Source of the DNA: Bacteroidales bacterium
GTDB taxonomy: Bacteria; Bacteroidota; Bacteroidia; Bacteroidales; Paludibacteraceae
Direction of reading: 5' to 3'
Assembly (NCBI GenBank): GCA_012837935.1
Contig: DUQG01000003.1
Coordinates: 1-64,000 of the forward strand
DNA length: 64,000 nt
The translations under genes were made by a program, and so were the position numbers. The notes beneath the pieces are model-generated. The model was not told where the DNA came from and did no database searches. It was given only the letters and a program-made list of their open reading frames with translations. This document shows positions 50,919 through 60,720 of the stretch, one piece after another (within the stretch, counting starts at the first letter, position 1; the number at the start of each line of letters is the position of its first letter).

Positions 50919-52118
50919 ATGAAAAAAAATTATTTTTTAATGGTGCTAGTTGCGTTATTTGCAACAGCCAATGTTAGTTTTGCTGAACAAACAGTAAAAT
51001 TAAAAGTTCAGGTGCCTGATGAAACTGTGGTGGTGTATGCTGCCGGTGGTTTTAATGGTTGGAATCCTGCTGCTACTCTCATGACCAAAGTTCAAGATTC
51101 TCCTAAAATTTTTGAAGTTGATATTATCGTCCCTGATGTTGTTGAAGATAGTTACAATTTCAAATTTACGGCAGGCCCAGGTTGGCAGTTTGAACAAGCT
51201 GATCCGGCTGCCGATTTTACTTACGGTGCAGTTGGATTTACGGGAGCTGTGGTTAAATCTTTCAAAAAGTATTTCACACCTGAAACTCCAAGAGACATTA
51301 AGGTAAACGTAATGGTTCCGAAAACAACACTTTACTGCTACATTACCGGAAGTTTTGCCGATTGGGAACAACCCAAAAAGGAAATGACTTTTGTTAATGA
51401 AGATGAGGATGGAAAGTATTACACCTACACGGTGCCAAACATTGACCCGCAACTTCTTGAATTCAAATTTGCATCCGGTCCAAGCTGGGCATACGAGCAG
51501 ACACAATCAGCAAATTTTTCTTACTATGGTAACGGTGGTGCCAATAATGAAGTAAGCGTGGTTTGTTCTGAATTCAAAGCCATATATGACCCTGTAAATG
51601 TGGGTGATATAACGGTTAATATCACTTCTGTACCCGCCGGAACTGATAGCGTATATTTGGTAGGTAGTTTTGGAAGTGGATGGAAATTGGAAGAAGCAAT
51701 ACCGGCAGTGAAAAATACCGATGGAACATTTACGGCTGTTATCAAAAACATAGCAGACGTAGAATACAAGTGCTGGAACAGAAAAGATTGGGCTTTTGAA
51801 GAGTGTGATACAGAGGGAAACACCATACCAAACCGCAAGGCTAAGTTTAAAGATACTCCCGTTGTAAATATTACTGTGGAAAAATGGAAAAAAATGGCAA
51901 CAACAGGTGTTGATAATGTTAGATTTGATTATCCTGTAACAATCAATAACCAAAAAATCATTGTTAGCGGTGTCCAATCTGCCGTGAATATTTACAATAT
52001 CAACGGACAATTACTACAAGCTTTCAAAGGGAAAGGTGATTTTACTAGTCGGGGTTTACCATCGGGGGTTTATATTCTTCAAGTGGATAAAGCGCAGGTA
52101 AAGCTTGTAATTGATTAA
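50919..52118 (+). CDS. T9SS-secreted protein with three starch-binding-type (CBM48/E-set-like) repeats
   Basis: 399 residues from ATG 50919, which gives a clean signal peptide ('LVALFATANVSFA'); an earlier in-frame ATG at 50808 would overlap the GH30 gene and bury the signal. Three ~95-residue domains start 'VKLKVQVPDETVVVYAAGGF', 'IKVNVMVPKTTLYCYITGSF' and 'ITVNITSVPAGTDSVYLVGS', each with the G-x-F-x-x-W and 'F.(F/C)..G..W.(F/Y)E' pattern of glycogen/starch-binding E-set folds. C-terminal ~70 residues are a T9SS sorting domain ('SGVYILQVDKAQVKLVID'). No catalytic residues. Probably an extracellular binder of the PUL's glycan. It is last of the tight PUL series, with a hairpin after it. Confidence 0.85.
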   Translation: MKKNYFLMVLVALFATANVSFAEQTVKLKVQVPDETVVVYAAGGFNGWNPAATLMTKVQDSPKIFEVDIIVPDVVEDSYNFKFTAGPGWQFEQADPAADFTYGAVGFTGAVVKSFKKYFTPETPRDIKVNVMVPKTTLYCYITGSFADWEQPKKEMTFVNEDEDGKYYTYTVPNIDPQLLEFKFASGPSWAYEQTQSANFSYYGNGGANNEVSVVCSEFKAIYDPVNVGDITVNITSVPAGTDSVYLVGSFGSGWKLEEAIPAVKNTDGTFTAVIKNIADVEYKCWNRKDWAFEECDTEGNTIPNRKAKFKDTPVVNITVEKWKKMATTGVDNVRFDYPVTINNQKIIVSGVQSAVNIYNINGQLLQAFKGKGDFTSRGLPSGVYILQVDKAQVKLVID

Positions 52119-52122
52119 ACGA

Positions 52123-52141
52123 CCACCTTCTTAGAAGGTGG
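52123..52141 (+). terminator. Hairpin after the PUL
   Basis: CCACCTTC-TTA-GAAGGTGG followed by ATTTTC, five bases after the stop codon. Confidence 0.65.
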
Positions 52142-52175
52142 ATTTTCAAGATTTATTAAATAAACATATTAAATT

Positions 52176-54814
52176 ATGAAAAAGATAACTTTATTATTTT
52201 TTGCCGCGATGCTCGGAATGAGCATTATGGCGCAAACAAATGTTTATTGGAGAACGGATGCACCTACTATTAGTCCTAATGGAGAATGGACGTGGGGCAG
52301 TTCTTGTGATGATAATACGAGTACGGATGGACGAATTATTCTGATTGGGGTGGATATAGACGAAAACCTGACTGTTGGGGTTCACACAACATCTATTTCG
52401 ATGGAAATGGAAAAAATACCATGAAGTTAAATGGAACATCTGATTACAGTGCAAAATCCATTATTTTCACAGTAAACGCAACCGAAGACCGAACGCTCAA
52501 TGTAGATGGAGAAAATGTTCGTACCTTATGGATGAATAATAATAACGGAGATCCGATAATTAAGAATAGTTCAATCGGTTCCCATACATTTAATGTACCA
52601 ATACAACTTAATGCTACGTTAGAAATTAATACTGAAAAAGGTAATTTAACTTTCAACAATACGATTACCAACAGGTTCTGGATAGATGCAAAAGGACAAG
52701 ATGGCAAATTGTTTATTAACGGTGAAATTACCGATAACGGCGGATTTACTGTAAAACCAAACGCAAAAGCAGTTATTACAGCAAATGCAACTTATACAGG
52801 AGACACTTATGTTGATGCAGGTGGAATACTTGAACTTCAAGCAAATCTATCAAATAGCAAAGTTATTGTACAAGGTGGTGGTAATCTAACAATTAATGCT
52901 GCAAACAGTGATTTAACTTTTACCAGTGCGATAACTAACAACGGCTGGATAGATACAAAAGGACAAGCCGACAAAACCTTGATTATTAACGGTGCAATAT
53001 CCGGTACAGGTGGACTTTCTGTAAAACAAAACTCAAATGCGGTTATTGCAGCAAATGCAACTTATTCCGGTAAGACTTATGTTGAGTCAGGCGGGAAACT
53101 TGAACTTCAAGCAAATCTACCAAATAGTGAAGTTGAGGTACAAGGTGGTGGTAATTTAATTCTTAATACAGAAAATGGTGGTTTTACGCTTACCAATAGT
53201 ATTATCAACGGCAACTGGATAGATACCAAAGGACAAGTCGGCAAAACCTTAATTATTAACGGTGCAATTTCCGGTACAGGTGGACTTTCTATAAAAGAAA
53301 ATTCAGAAGTAGTTATTGCAGCAAATGCAACTCATACAGGTGATACTTATGTTGAGTCTGGCGGAACACTTAAACTTCAAGCAAATCTACCAAATAGCAA
53401 AGTTATTGTGGAAAATGGCGGAACACTAATTATTGACGGTACAAACGCAACGATTAAAAATTTACAAATTGATAATGGTGGAGCAGTTGAAGTAGTAGCC
53501 GGAAAATCATTTACCGTTACAGGTACAGCTACCAATAATGGTACAATTACCGTTAGAAGTGGCGCTACTGTAGTAGGTGGTATCGAAGGCAATGCTACCG
53601 TAGAGCAAGCAGCAAAAGAAGTTCAGACTTACTATGTCGGTTCACCGGTAAGCAATATAACAGCTAAGAGCGCCAATGTAGGTTTACATATTACATTTGA
53701 TGAAACAACTAATTCTTGGACACCAAAACCTTGGAGTGATTTCCCTGCTGCTCCGACATTTGGTAAAGGATACGGAGTTCAAGTAGCTGCAACAGGCGTA
53801 CAAGGAACAGCTACAACCATCAGCTTTACAGGAACACTTAATAATGGTGAACGAAATGTTACTATAACTTCAACAGCAACACCCGGCAGAAGATTTAACT
53901 TCTTAGGTAACCCATATCCATCTTACTTAAGTGGTGCAGAAATAGCAAAAGTTGCAAATATAGAGAAAACAGTATGGACATACTTTAAAGATACTGATAA
54001 TACCTATAAATTTGGATTTTTCAATATAAGTGAAGCGGGTACCGGTACTTTGATGGAAGATGGAAATATTCCACCAATGCAAGGTTTCTGGGTAAGAGCA
54101 ACAGCAGATGGTAGCTTTACTTTCAAAAATGATATGCGTATTCATAAACCGGCAAGTAGTAACGTATTCCGTGCTCCGCAAGCATCAGAAAGACAAGTAC
54201 TACGTCTGCAAGTAAGCAACGGTATGGTAAGTGATGAGGCAGTAATTCTATTTAGCGAAAATGCAAACAGTGATTGGAACTCATCAAAACTGATGAATCC
54301 GGGTCTAAATATCTACACTGTAAAAGCCGGAGCAGACTTGGCGCTCAATAGCCGTACAGCTATTGAGTATGATGTAGAAACAACAGTAGGTGTAAAAGCC
54401 GAAAGCGGTGTATATACCTTCTCAGCAAGTAAATTCGAGAACTTCGGTGCAGAAAAAGCATACTTGCTTGATAAAGTGGCTAACGTAGCTACCGACCTAA
54501 GCACAGGTGATTACACTGTAAACTTCACAGAAGCTTATGAAGGAACAGACCGTTTCGCATTGGTATTCCCACGCTCAGGCGTTATCACCGGACTGGAAAA
54601 TGCTGAGCAAGCAGGTTTCTTTGCCTTTGCAAACAACAACCGTATCAGCGTAAACAGTGATGCAGCAGGTATGATTTATGTATTCAACAGCATAGGTCAG
54701 CAAGTAGCCGCACAAGCTATCAGCGGAAAACTTACCACTGTAAGCACAGCACTTCCTGCAGGTATCTATATGGTGAAAGTAAACAGCCTGACAACAAAAG
54801 TGGTAGTGAGATAA
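52176..54814 (+). CDS. Large T9SS surface protein with 90-residue repeats; frameshifted in this sequence
   Basis: The first frame gives a signal peptide ('LLFFAAMLGMSIMAQ') and 'DENLTVG', then closes at 52422-52424. The frame of 52421-54814 reads back in register as 'SHNIYFDGNGKNTMKLNGTS', joining after the G run 52377-52380. One missing G (GGGG for GGGGG) explains the break, so the intended product is about 879 residues. Composition: autotransporter-like beta-helix with a 270-bp (90-residue) repeat ('DTYVESGGTLKLQANLPNSK'), then a ~430-residue region shared at ~85-90% with the protein encoded at 24332-27889, ending in a T9SS domain. Real mutation and sequencing error cannot be told apart here. 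The mini-protein gene follows. Confidence 0.82.
52607..53420 (+). repeat. 270-bp in-frame tandem repeats
   Basis: Period is exactly 270 bp: GCAAATGCAACTTATACAGG at 52781, and its equivalents 270 bp and 540 bp later. Two full copies, one partial before and one partial after. Encodes beta-helix rungs. Confidence 0.9.
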
Positions 54815-54927
54815 TAGACAAAAGACGAAAAGAGCAAGGAACAAAGACGTTTCACGTTCAATGTTTCACGTTTCGAGTTCCTTGTTCTTTATTCTTTTTA
54901 ATTTCTAACTTCAAACTTCAAAATATT

Positions 54928-55080
54928 ATGACAAAAAGAAAATATATCACTCCCGAAGTGGAAGAGATTCGTCTCGACAATGATATCTCACTACAACTAG
55001 CCTCTCAACCGACACCACCGAGTAATGATTTCAATCTAAGCACAGGTGAAGAGGAAGGCTATACTTACGAAAACTGGTAG
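54928..55080 (+). CDS. 50-residue conserved mini-protein, copy 2
   Basis: ATG 54928-54930 to TAG 55078-55080. Begins MTKRKYITPEVEEIRLDNDI, ends GEEEGYTYENW; differs from copy 1 (24052-24204) only at residues 19 (D for E), 27 (Q for N) and 32 (S for N), although the DNA differs at 13 sites. It lies 113 bases after a T9SS protein gene whose C-terminal region is shared with the gene next to copy 1. The spacer contains GTTTCACGTTTC-type sequence in both places. No signal peptide or cysteine. A hairpin terminator follows. Possible roles (untested): accessory or chaperone of the T9SS protein, or a precursor peptide. Confidence 0.85.
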   Translation: MTKRKYITPEVEEIRLDNDISLQLASQPTPPSNDFNLSTGEEEGYTYENW

Positions 55081-55102
55081 TTTTAAAAAAGTTTAATTGG
55101 TA

Positions 55103-55141
55103 AAAAAACCTAAAAGAGCGAATGTTCTTTTAGGTTTTTTT
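55103..55141 (+). terminator. Terminator after mini-protein gene 2
   Basis: AAAACCTAAAAG pairs with CTTTTAGGTTTT, then a T-run; 23 bases after the stop codon. Confidence 0.8.
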
Positions 55142-55245
55142 GTGGGTAGCAACTGTCTGAACTATGATTTTTAACAAATTAAACAAGTAGCGGTTGACCT
55201 AACCATTACAAACGGAACTCGAAGTTAGCTGTTATTTATGCACAA

Positions 55246-55287
55246 GATAAAAACCCTGCAAAAATTAATTTTTGCAGGGTTTTTATC
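55246..55287. terminator. 42-bp perfect palindrome, terminator of htpG
   Basis: The arm GATAAAAACCCTGCAAAAATT (minus its last base) is repeated inverted without a gap; AAAACCCTGC/GCAGGGTTTT core. It lies 36 bases past the htpG stop on the - strand and can serve both strands. Confidence 0.75.
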
Positions 55288-55322
55288 TTCGATCTTCCAA
55301 CTTCCGTCTTTCTGACTCCCAT

Positions 55323-57386
55323 CTACATCAACTCAATACTTCTCTTCACAAATTTCGCCAATGGTTCGCCTTTTAGCATATTGTTGGCAAGCAGTGCCAG
55401 ATCAATCAATTGGCTGATTTGTTTGTTGCCGTCGGCATAAGCTTTGTAAATAGTTTTTTCTTTATCGCTGATTTCTTCCAGCTTTTTGGTCAGGTCGCTG
55501 ATTTCGTCTTTCTCAGCAGTTGGAATTTCTTCCTCTTTTTTGTCTTTATGAGAATCTCTTAAAGCATTTAATTTAGAACTAGTTTCTTCATACTCGGCTC
55601 TAAGCGGTATAATTCTAGCTTCAGTCGCTGCCGATTCATCTTTTACCAATTTCTCAATCAGCGGATGTCCCGTATTCACTACCAAATTATAGCTGTCAGG
55701 CATTTCGCCGTAGAAACTCATCATTCCTCCGCCTTGCATAGCCGACATATCCTTCATTCTCCGCATAAATTCATTTTGCGTGATGAAAACCGGATTGCTG
55801 TCCGGCGAAAGCTGTTCCAGCGTAACAATAAAGTTGGTTTTGTCCATTTTAGGAAGTTGCGAATTGAAAATTGAAGTAACTGCCTGACGTTGCACGTCGG
55901 TAAGATTTACTTGCTGCGTAACTTCTTTTTCAATCAATTTATCAATTACATCGCCATCTACACGCACGAAACGAGTTTTTTCAAACTTCTGTTCCAGTTG
56001 ACTGATTGCGTGAACATCCAATTGTCCGTCCAGAATTAACACATCGTAGCCTTTTGATTTTGCAGCTTCAATATAAGTATATTGAGCATTTTTATCGTTG
56101 GCGTAAAGATAAATTAAATCACCGTTTTTGTCGGTTTGATTGCTTTTTACAAGCTCTTTGTACTCTTCAAAAGTGAAATATTTATCATCCACATTTTTTA
56201 GCAGCGTAAATTTCTCGGCACGCTCATAGAATTTATCGTCACTCAACATTCCGTATTGAATAAAGAGTTTCACATCATCCCATTTCTGCTCAAACTGCTC
56301 GCGGTCTGCTTTGAAAATTTCATGCAGTCTGTCCGCCACTTTTTTGGTAATATGTCCTGAAATTTTCTTTACATTACCGTCAGCTTGCAAATAGCTACGG
56401 GATACGTTCAGCGGAATATCCGGCGAGTCAATTACCCCGTGAAGCAGTGTAAGGTATTCCGGCACAATGTTTTCCACGTGGTCGGTAACATACACTTGGT
56501 TGCAGTACAGTTGGATTTTATTTCGCTGGATATCGATGTTGTTTTTGATTTTCGGGAAATAAAGAATTCCGGTCAAATTAAACGGATAATCCACGTTCAA
56601 ATGGATATGAAAAAGCGGCTCATCCATCTGCATCGGATACAGGTCGCGATAAAACTTAGAGTAATCTTCGTCTGTCAAATCGGCAGGTTTTCTTACCCAA
56701 GCAGGATTGGTATCGTTGATGATGTTATCCTCGTCGGTGTCAATGTATTTGCCGTCTTTCCACTCTTTCTTTTTACCGAAAGCAATCGGTACAGGCAAGA
56801 ATTTACAGTATTTTTTCAGCAGTTCTTCAATGCGACTTTCTTCCAAAAATTCCTTGCTTTCTTCGTCAATATGCAGCACGATGTCCGTTCCTCTATCTGC
56901 TTTGATGGTATCTTCGAGCTTATATTCCGGGTCGCCTTTACAAGTCCAATGTTGCGCTGTAGTGCCTTCTTTGTAGGATTGAGTAAAAATTTCCACTTTT
57001 TCGGCAACCATAAATGCCGAATAAAAACCTAGTCCAAAGTGTCCGATAATAGCTTGTGCATCGTTTTTGTATTTTTCTACAAATTCCTCAGCACTTGACA
57101 ATGCTATTTGATTGATATATTGGTCAATTTCCTCAGCAGTCATCCCGATGCCGCTATCGCTGATAGTCAAGGTTTTTTTCTTCGGGTCTATACTTACACG
57201 AATGGTCAAATCGCCTAGTTCGCCTTTGAATTCGCCAACAGAAGCCAATGTTTTTAGCTTTTGCGTAGCATCTACTGCGTTTGAAACTAACTCACGAAGG
57301 AAAATTTCGTGGTCGCTATACAAAAATTTCTTAATTACGGGGAAAATATTATCACTGGTTACCCCGATATTTCCTTTTTTAGCCAT
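55323..57386 (-). CDS. htpG: Molecular chaperone HtpG (Hsp90)
   Basis: 687 residues. The N-terminal ATPase domain has 'FLRELVSNAVDATQKL', 'TISDSGIGMTAEEID' and 'GHFGLGFYSAFMVAEKV'; the middle domain has 'NIDIQRNKIQLYCNQVYVTD' and 'GVIDSPDIPLNVSRSYLQ'; the C-terminal dimerisation part ends 'NMLKGEPLAKFVKRSIELM'. The protein is an ATP-driven dimeric chaperone for stress-damaged clients. It is monocistronic. A 76-base fragment of an htpG 3' end is also found at 38060-38135. Confidence 0.97.
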   Translation of the reverse strand: MAKKGNIGVTSDNIFPVIKKFLYSDHEIFLRELVSNAVDATQKLKTLASVGEFKGELGDLTIRVSIDPKKKTLTISDSGIGMTAEEIDQYINQIALSSAEEFVEKYKNDAQAIIGHFGLGFYSAFMVAEKVEIFTQSYKEGTTAQHWTCKGDPEYKLEDTIKADRGTDIVLHIDEESKEFLEESRIEELLKKYCKFLPVPIAFGKKKEWKDGKYIDTDEDNIINDTNPAWVRKPADLTDEDYSKFYRDLYPMQMDEPLFHIHLNVDYPFNLTGILYFPKIKNNIDIQRNKIQLYCNQVYVTDHVENIVPEYLTLLHGVIDSPDIPLNVSRSYLQADGNVKKISGHITKKVADRLHEIFKADREQFEQKWDDVKLFIQYGMLSDDKFYERAEKFTLLKNVDDKYFTFEEYKELVKSNQTDKNGDLIYLYANDKNAQYTYIEAAKSKGYDVLILDGQLDVHAISQLEQKFEKTRFVRVDGDVIDKLIEKEVTQQVNLTDVQRQAVTSIFNSQLPKMDKTNFIVTLEQLSPDSNPVFITQNEFMRRMKDMSAMQGGGMMSFYGEMPDSYNLVVNTGHPLIEKLVKDESAATEARIIPLRAEYEETSSKLNALRDSHKDKKEEEIPTAEKDEISDLTKKLEEISDKEKTIYKAYADGNKQISQLIDLALLANNMLKGEPLAKFVKRSIELM

Positions 57387-57649
57387 ATCTTTTTAATTTA
57401 CGATTTTAGATTCACGATTGTGAAATGTAGGTTTAGTGCTGTTTAGCAACTGTGTCTTAATTTTGCAAAGAAAGTGCCAAGGCAAAGATGATGACAAAAT
57501 GGCAGAAAATAAGAGACAGAGTAGAGAGTGAAGAGTGAAAAGAAATAATGGTGGAAAAATATAGGATTCTAGAAGAATAATTATTTTGGCAAAGATTTTG
57601 TTTATAAATGAATAAATAAACATGGATTAACAGATTAAAAATAACAGCT

Positions 57650-58012
57650 ATGAAACGACTATTATTACTTTCGTCCCTTTTTATGGTGTTTACTTTGGCA
57701 TTTCCCAAAGAGAAATCATCTATTATTAATGAAGTTTTTGAGCAATATGCAACTCAAAAAGTGGAACACATTCAAAGCCTTGTGAAATTTACCGATGAAC
57801 AAGCGAAGCAACTTAAAAACGTAGAGTATCAATTTTTGCTCGATGTGCAAAAGGCTGAAAACTGCTGGCTGTGCAACAAAAAGAAACGTGTAGAAAAACT
57901 TAAAGTGGCAAAATACAAAGCTATAGAGAAAATTCTTTCAAAAAATGCCTATATTAAATACAAAGCCATAGATAATAACGAGATAAAGAAAATGCCACTC
58001 TGGGCAGATTAA
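57650..58012 (+). CDS. Small exported protein of unknown function
   Basis: 120 residues with a signal peptide (1-19, 'LLLLSSLFMVFTLAFP'). The mature part is helical: 'FEQYATQKVEHIQSLVKFTDEQAKQLKNVE' region (~27-60), then 'AENCWLCNKKKRVEKLKVAKY' with a C-x-x-C pair, and 'YIKYKAIDNNEIKKMPLWAD'. The 'FTDEQ...QLKNVEYQFLLDVQ' helix followed by a basic helix recalls Spy/CpxP-type periplasmic proteins, but the match is weak. A terminator follows at once. Function not assigned. Confidence 0.7.
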   Translation: MKRLLLLSSLFMVFTLAFPKEKSSIINEVFEQYATQKVEHIQSLVKFTDEQAKQLKNVEYQFLLDVQKAENCWLCNKKKRVEKLKVAKYKAIEKILSKNAYIKYKAIDNNEIKKMPLWAD

Positions 58013-58016
58013 CAAC

Positions 58017-58047
58017 AAAAAAAAGCGATCCTAAGATCGCTTTTTTT
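58017..58047. terminator. Bidirectional terminator
   Basis: AAAAAAGCGATC-CTAA-GATCGCTTTTTTT between converging genes, five bases past the upstream stop. Confidence 0.85.
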
Positions 58048-58065
58048 ATTGTACTCTATTTTGAA

Positions 58066-59586
58066 TTATTTCATCATTTCACGGAATGCCTTTCCACGTA
58101 CATCATCGTTTAGCGTAGTCTTAGTTGGATTTTCCAACATACTTGCCGATTTTGTTACACTCATTCTTAGCTTGCTATCCATACGTGGTGCACGAGCCGG
58201 AGGTACTTGAGACATAGATGGGTCGATAACATTAAGTGCTTTATTTAACATTTTATCTTTTATATCACCAAATTCAACTAACATTAAATTATTATCAAGC
58301 TCATGTACTTCGTGTTGAGGTACAAATCCGGCAGTATAATCCGATTCGCCTTTACTGTTGTAGAACTTAGCAATAATAGGCTGCATTCCCCATTTATTGT
58401 TAGGGTCGTTTTCTTTATAAAAACTTACAGAGCCCACGTTCTTTCCAACCGTAGTTTCGCCAACAATAACAATCTCTAAATAAGGACGAAGACCATTGAT
58501 AATCATCTCGCTGGCAGAAGCAGTCCATTGAGATGTTATTACATAAAGTTTTTGAAGACCTAAGCTCGGTATTTCGGCAAGCACAGTACCTTTGCTGTCT
58601 TTAAGGTTGTCGATAAAGTAATCGGTAGCAAAATCTGAACCGTATTTTTGTTCAAGAGAACTTTGTACTAAGTCATTATAACGAGCATACGAGAAAATTT
58701 CACTTGATGAACGATTAGGTTTCAATGCACTAGCGAGTGCAATAGCTGAACTTAAGGCACCACCACCATTGTAACGAAGATCTAGAATAAGTTCCGTCAT
58801 TCCACCTTCGTTTTTCATTTTTTTGAGTGTGTTAAGCATTTTCACATCGTAGCTACGTGTGCCATCACCTTTGTCGCCTGCAAAGAAGTTATAAACCAAA
58901 TACCCAACTTTCGTATTGTTAGCCGTTGTGTAAACACTATCCAGATAGACAGGATTTTCTGCAAAATCTTTATGCATTTGCACGGTAACATCTCCGGAGA
59001 TTCCCAGCTTATACTTATTTTCAGCTTCATCGAAAAACCAATCTGCCATAGTTAAAGTTTTAGAGCCTGTTCCACTGGTAAGCGTACTGATATTTGTTTT
59101 TGTGATATCTTGCCCGTCAATTTTTATAACAAAGCGCCCTTTCTTTATTCCTTTAGCTTCGGCATCGCTACCACGCTTAGGATAAAGCACCAATAGATAG
59201 TATTGGTCTGTTTTACCTACGCCCACTCTTACAAACTCAAAACCAATTTCGTCTGCTTTTACACCGCTTAACGAGTTAAGCAGATCTACATAGTTTTCCT
59301 GTATCCAAGAAAAGCGGTCGCCATTGGGATTGGTGGTTTTATCAAATTTGTAAAGCAAAGAACTAAAAAAAGCTTTCGGATCTAACGTGTAATCCGGTGA
59401 TTTTGGAATTTTTTCATTCCACAAGTAATACACGTTCATTTCTTTAAAAATCCAATCATTCACATATTGATGTGGATTTTCTTCTTTTTTCGGTGGTTTA
59501 GGTCCATCGGGTTCATTTGGTTTACATCCAGTAGTTAGAGCAACTATTGCTACTAAAAGCATTAATAAATTAAATATTCGTTTCAT
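58066..59586 (-). CDS. S41-family serine peptidase lipoprotein
   Basis: 506 residues; lipobox 'ALTTGC' with Cys21. A PDZ-like domain (~95-190) is followed by the S41 catalytic domain, with 'ILDLRYNGGGALSSAIALAS' (~255-275) and the serine in 'TSQWTASASEMIINGLRP' (~350-365), and 'GETTVGKNVGSVSFY' carrying the expected catalytic Lys. S41 peptidases (C-terminal processing, tricorn-type) cut unfolded or C-terminally exposed proteins in the periplasm or at the surface. Its C-terminal ~50 residues are basic/Ser-rich. Stand-alone gene. Confidence 0.88.
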   Translation of the reverse strand: MKRIFNLLMLLVAIVALTTGCKPNEPDGPKPPKKEENPHQYVNDWIFKEMNVYYLWNEKIPKSPDYTLDPKAFFSSLLYKFDKTTNPNGDRFSWIQENYVDLLNSLSGVKADEIGFEFVRVGVGKTDQYYLLVLYPKRGSDAEAKGIKKGRFVIKIDGQDITKTNISTLTSGTGSKTLTMADWFFDEAENKYKLGISGDVTVQMHKDFAENPVYLDSVYTTANNTKVGYLVYNFFAGDKGDGTRSYDVKMLNTLKKMKNEGGMTELILDLRYNGGGALSSAIALASALKPNRSSSEIFSYARYNDLVQSSLEQKYGSDFATDYFIDNLKDSKGTVLAEIPSLGLQKLYVITSQWTASASEMIINGLRPYLEIVIVGETTVGKNVGSVSFYKENDPNNKWGMQPIIAKFYNSKGESDYTAGFVPQHEVHELDNNLMLVEFGDIKDKMLNKALNVIDPSMSQVPPARAPRMDSKLRMSVTKSASMLENPTKTTLNDDVRGKAFREMMK

Positions 59587-59707
59587 ATGTTTTCAAAATT
59601 AAATAAGTTTAGCTTGCGAAATTAAGCATTTTTCTTGTATAAATAATACTATTTTGATAAAATACTGTCAATTTTATTAAAAATACTTGAATGTTTTTTC
59701 AGAAAAA

Positions 59708-60556
59708 TCATTCCAATTTGATTTCCGATAAATTAAAACTATCCTTTACCCTGTATTTTCCATTTACTTTCTGAACAGTACAACATTCATTGTAAGCATC
59801 ATGTTCAAAAAAGAGGATTTGTTCTTCTGCTACAGCTTCGCTTAGCATTCGTTCTTTGTCTTCCATGCTCGTAATAGGATAGGTGTCATACGCCGAAACC
59901 CACGCAATAGGCAGTGCAGCTAAAAAAGGAATAACATCGCCTGTGAAAACCAAGGTTTTTCCGTTTGGCAGATAAAAACAAGGTGAAATCTGTCCCGCCG
60001 TATGTCCGTTGTAGAGTTTTAATTCTACATTTGGAGCGATAAACATATCTTCGGACACTAAATTTAGTTGTCCGGATTTTTCCACAGGAAGCATATTTTC
60101 CGGAAAATAGCTGTCGCCTTCACGTACATTCGGATTTAAGAAATTTTCCCACTGAGCTTTTCCCACCCAATATTTCGCTTTGGGAAATGTAGGGATAATA
60201 TTCGATTTATCTTCGTTAAAAATGGTGCAGGTGCCGCAATGATCAAAGTGCAAATGCGTGAGAATCACATCGGTTACTTCATCGGCAGAGTAACCCAGTT
60301 TTTTCAGTTCCACATCAAAATCAACAATACCCTCAAAATGGTAGTATTTCAAATATTCCAACTGCTTATCGCCGGTTCCGGTGTCCACTATTATCAGTCG
60401 GTCATCCGTTTTTACCACCAAGCAACGCATATGGAGCGTGCAAAAATTATCTTCATTGCACGGATAGCGTTTTTGCCACACTCGCTTAGGAACGACACCA
60501 AACATGGCGCCACCATCAGCTAAGAATCTACCTGCCTCAATTTTATCTATTTTCAT
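59708..60556 (-). CDS. Metallo-beta-lactamase-fold hydrolase
   Basis: 282 residues. MBL signature 'ILTHLHFDHCGTC' (H-x-H-x-D-H at ~99-104), then 'YNGHTAGQISPCFYLPNGKTLVFTGDVIPF' with further metal ligands (His and Asp), and 'FFEHDAYNECC' near the end. The pattern fits the quorum-quenching-lactonase/alkylsulfatase-like branch, but I cannot tell the substrate. No signal peptide. The divergent mpl gene begins 164 bases away, with a promoter core between them. Confidence 0.85.
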   Translation of the reverse strand: MKIDKIEAGRFLADGGAMFGVVPKRVWQKRYPCNEDNFCTLHMRCLVVKTDDRLIIVDTGTGDKQLEYLKYYHFEGIVDFDVELKKLGYSADEVTDVILTHLHFDHCGTCTIFNEDKSNIIPTFPKAKYWVGKAQWENFLNPNVREGDSYFPENMLPVEKSGQLNLVSEDMFIAPNVELKLYNGHTAGQISPCFYLPNGKTLVFTGDVIPFLAALPIAWVSAYDTYPITSMEDKERMLSEAVAEEQILFFEHDAYNECCTVQKVNGKYRVKDSFNLSEIKLE

Positions 60557-60590
60557 GGAGTTTTATTGAGTAAGTTCGTTAAAATATTAT

Positions 60591-60598
60591 TACATTTG
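60591..60598 (+). promoter_or_regulatory. Probable mpl promoter core
   Basis: TACATTTG matches TAnnTTTG with TTG 22 bases upstream (60566-60568). It is 122 bases before the mpl ATG, implying a long 5' leader. Confidence 0.5.
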
Positions 60599-60720
60599 CA
60601 GAATGTATAGACAAGAAACGTAGAAAATGACATTATTGTTGTAAAGTTTAGCTTAAATATTCTTCGTTATCTTGCTTTCCTTAAAATCTATTATCATATA
60701 AAAATACAAAAAATATCGAA

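Noticed and set aside
52377-52380. Phase variation by the G4 run
   Set aside because: Four bases is too short for likely slippage-based switching; sequence error or simple mutation is more likely.
52607-53420. 270-bp repeats as a CRISPR or IS feature
   Set aside because: They are in-frame coding repeats of a beta-helix protein.
56385-57032. 215-codon open frame opposite htpG
   Set aside because: Antisense shadow; htpG is certain on the other strand.
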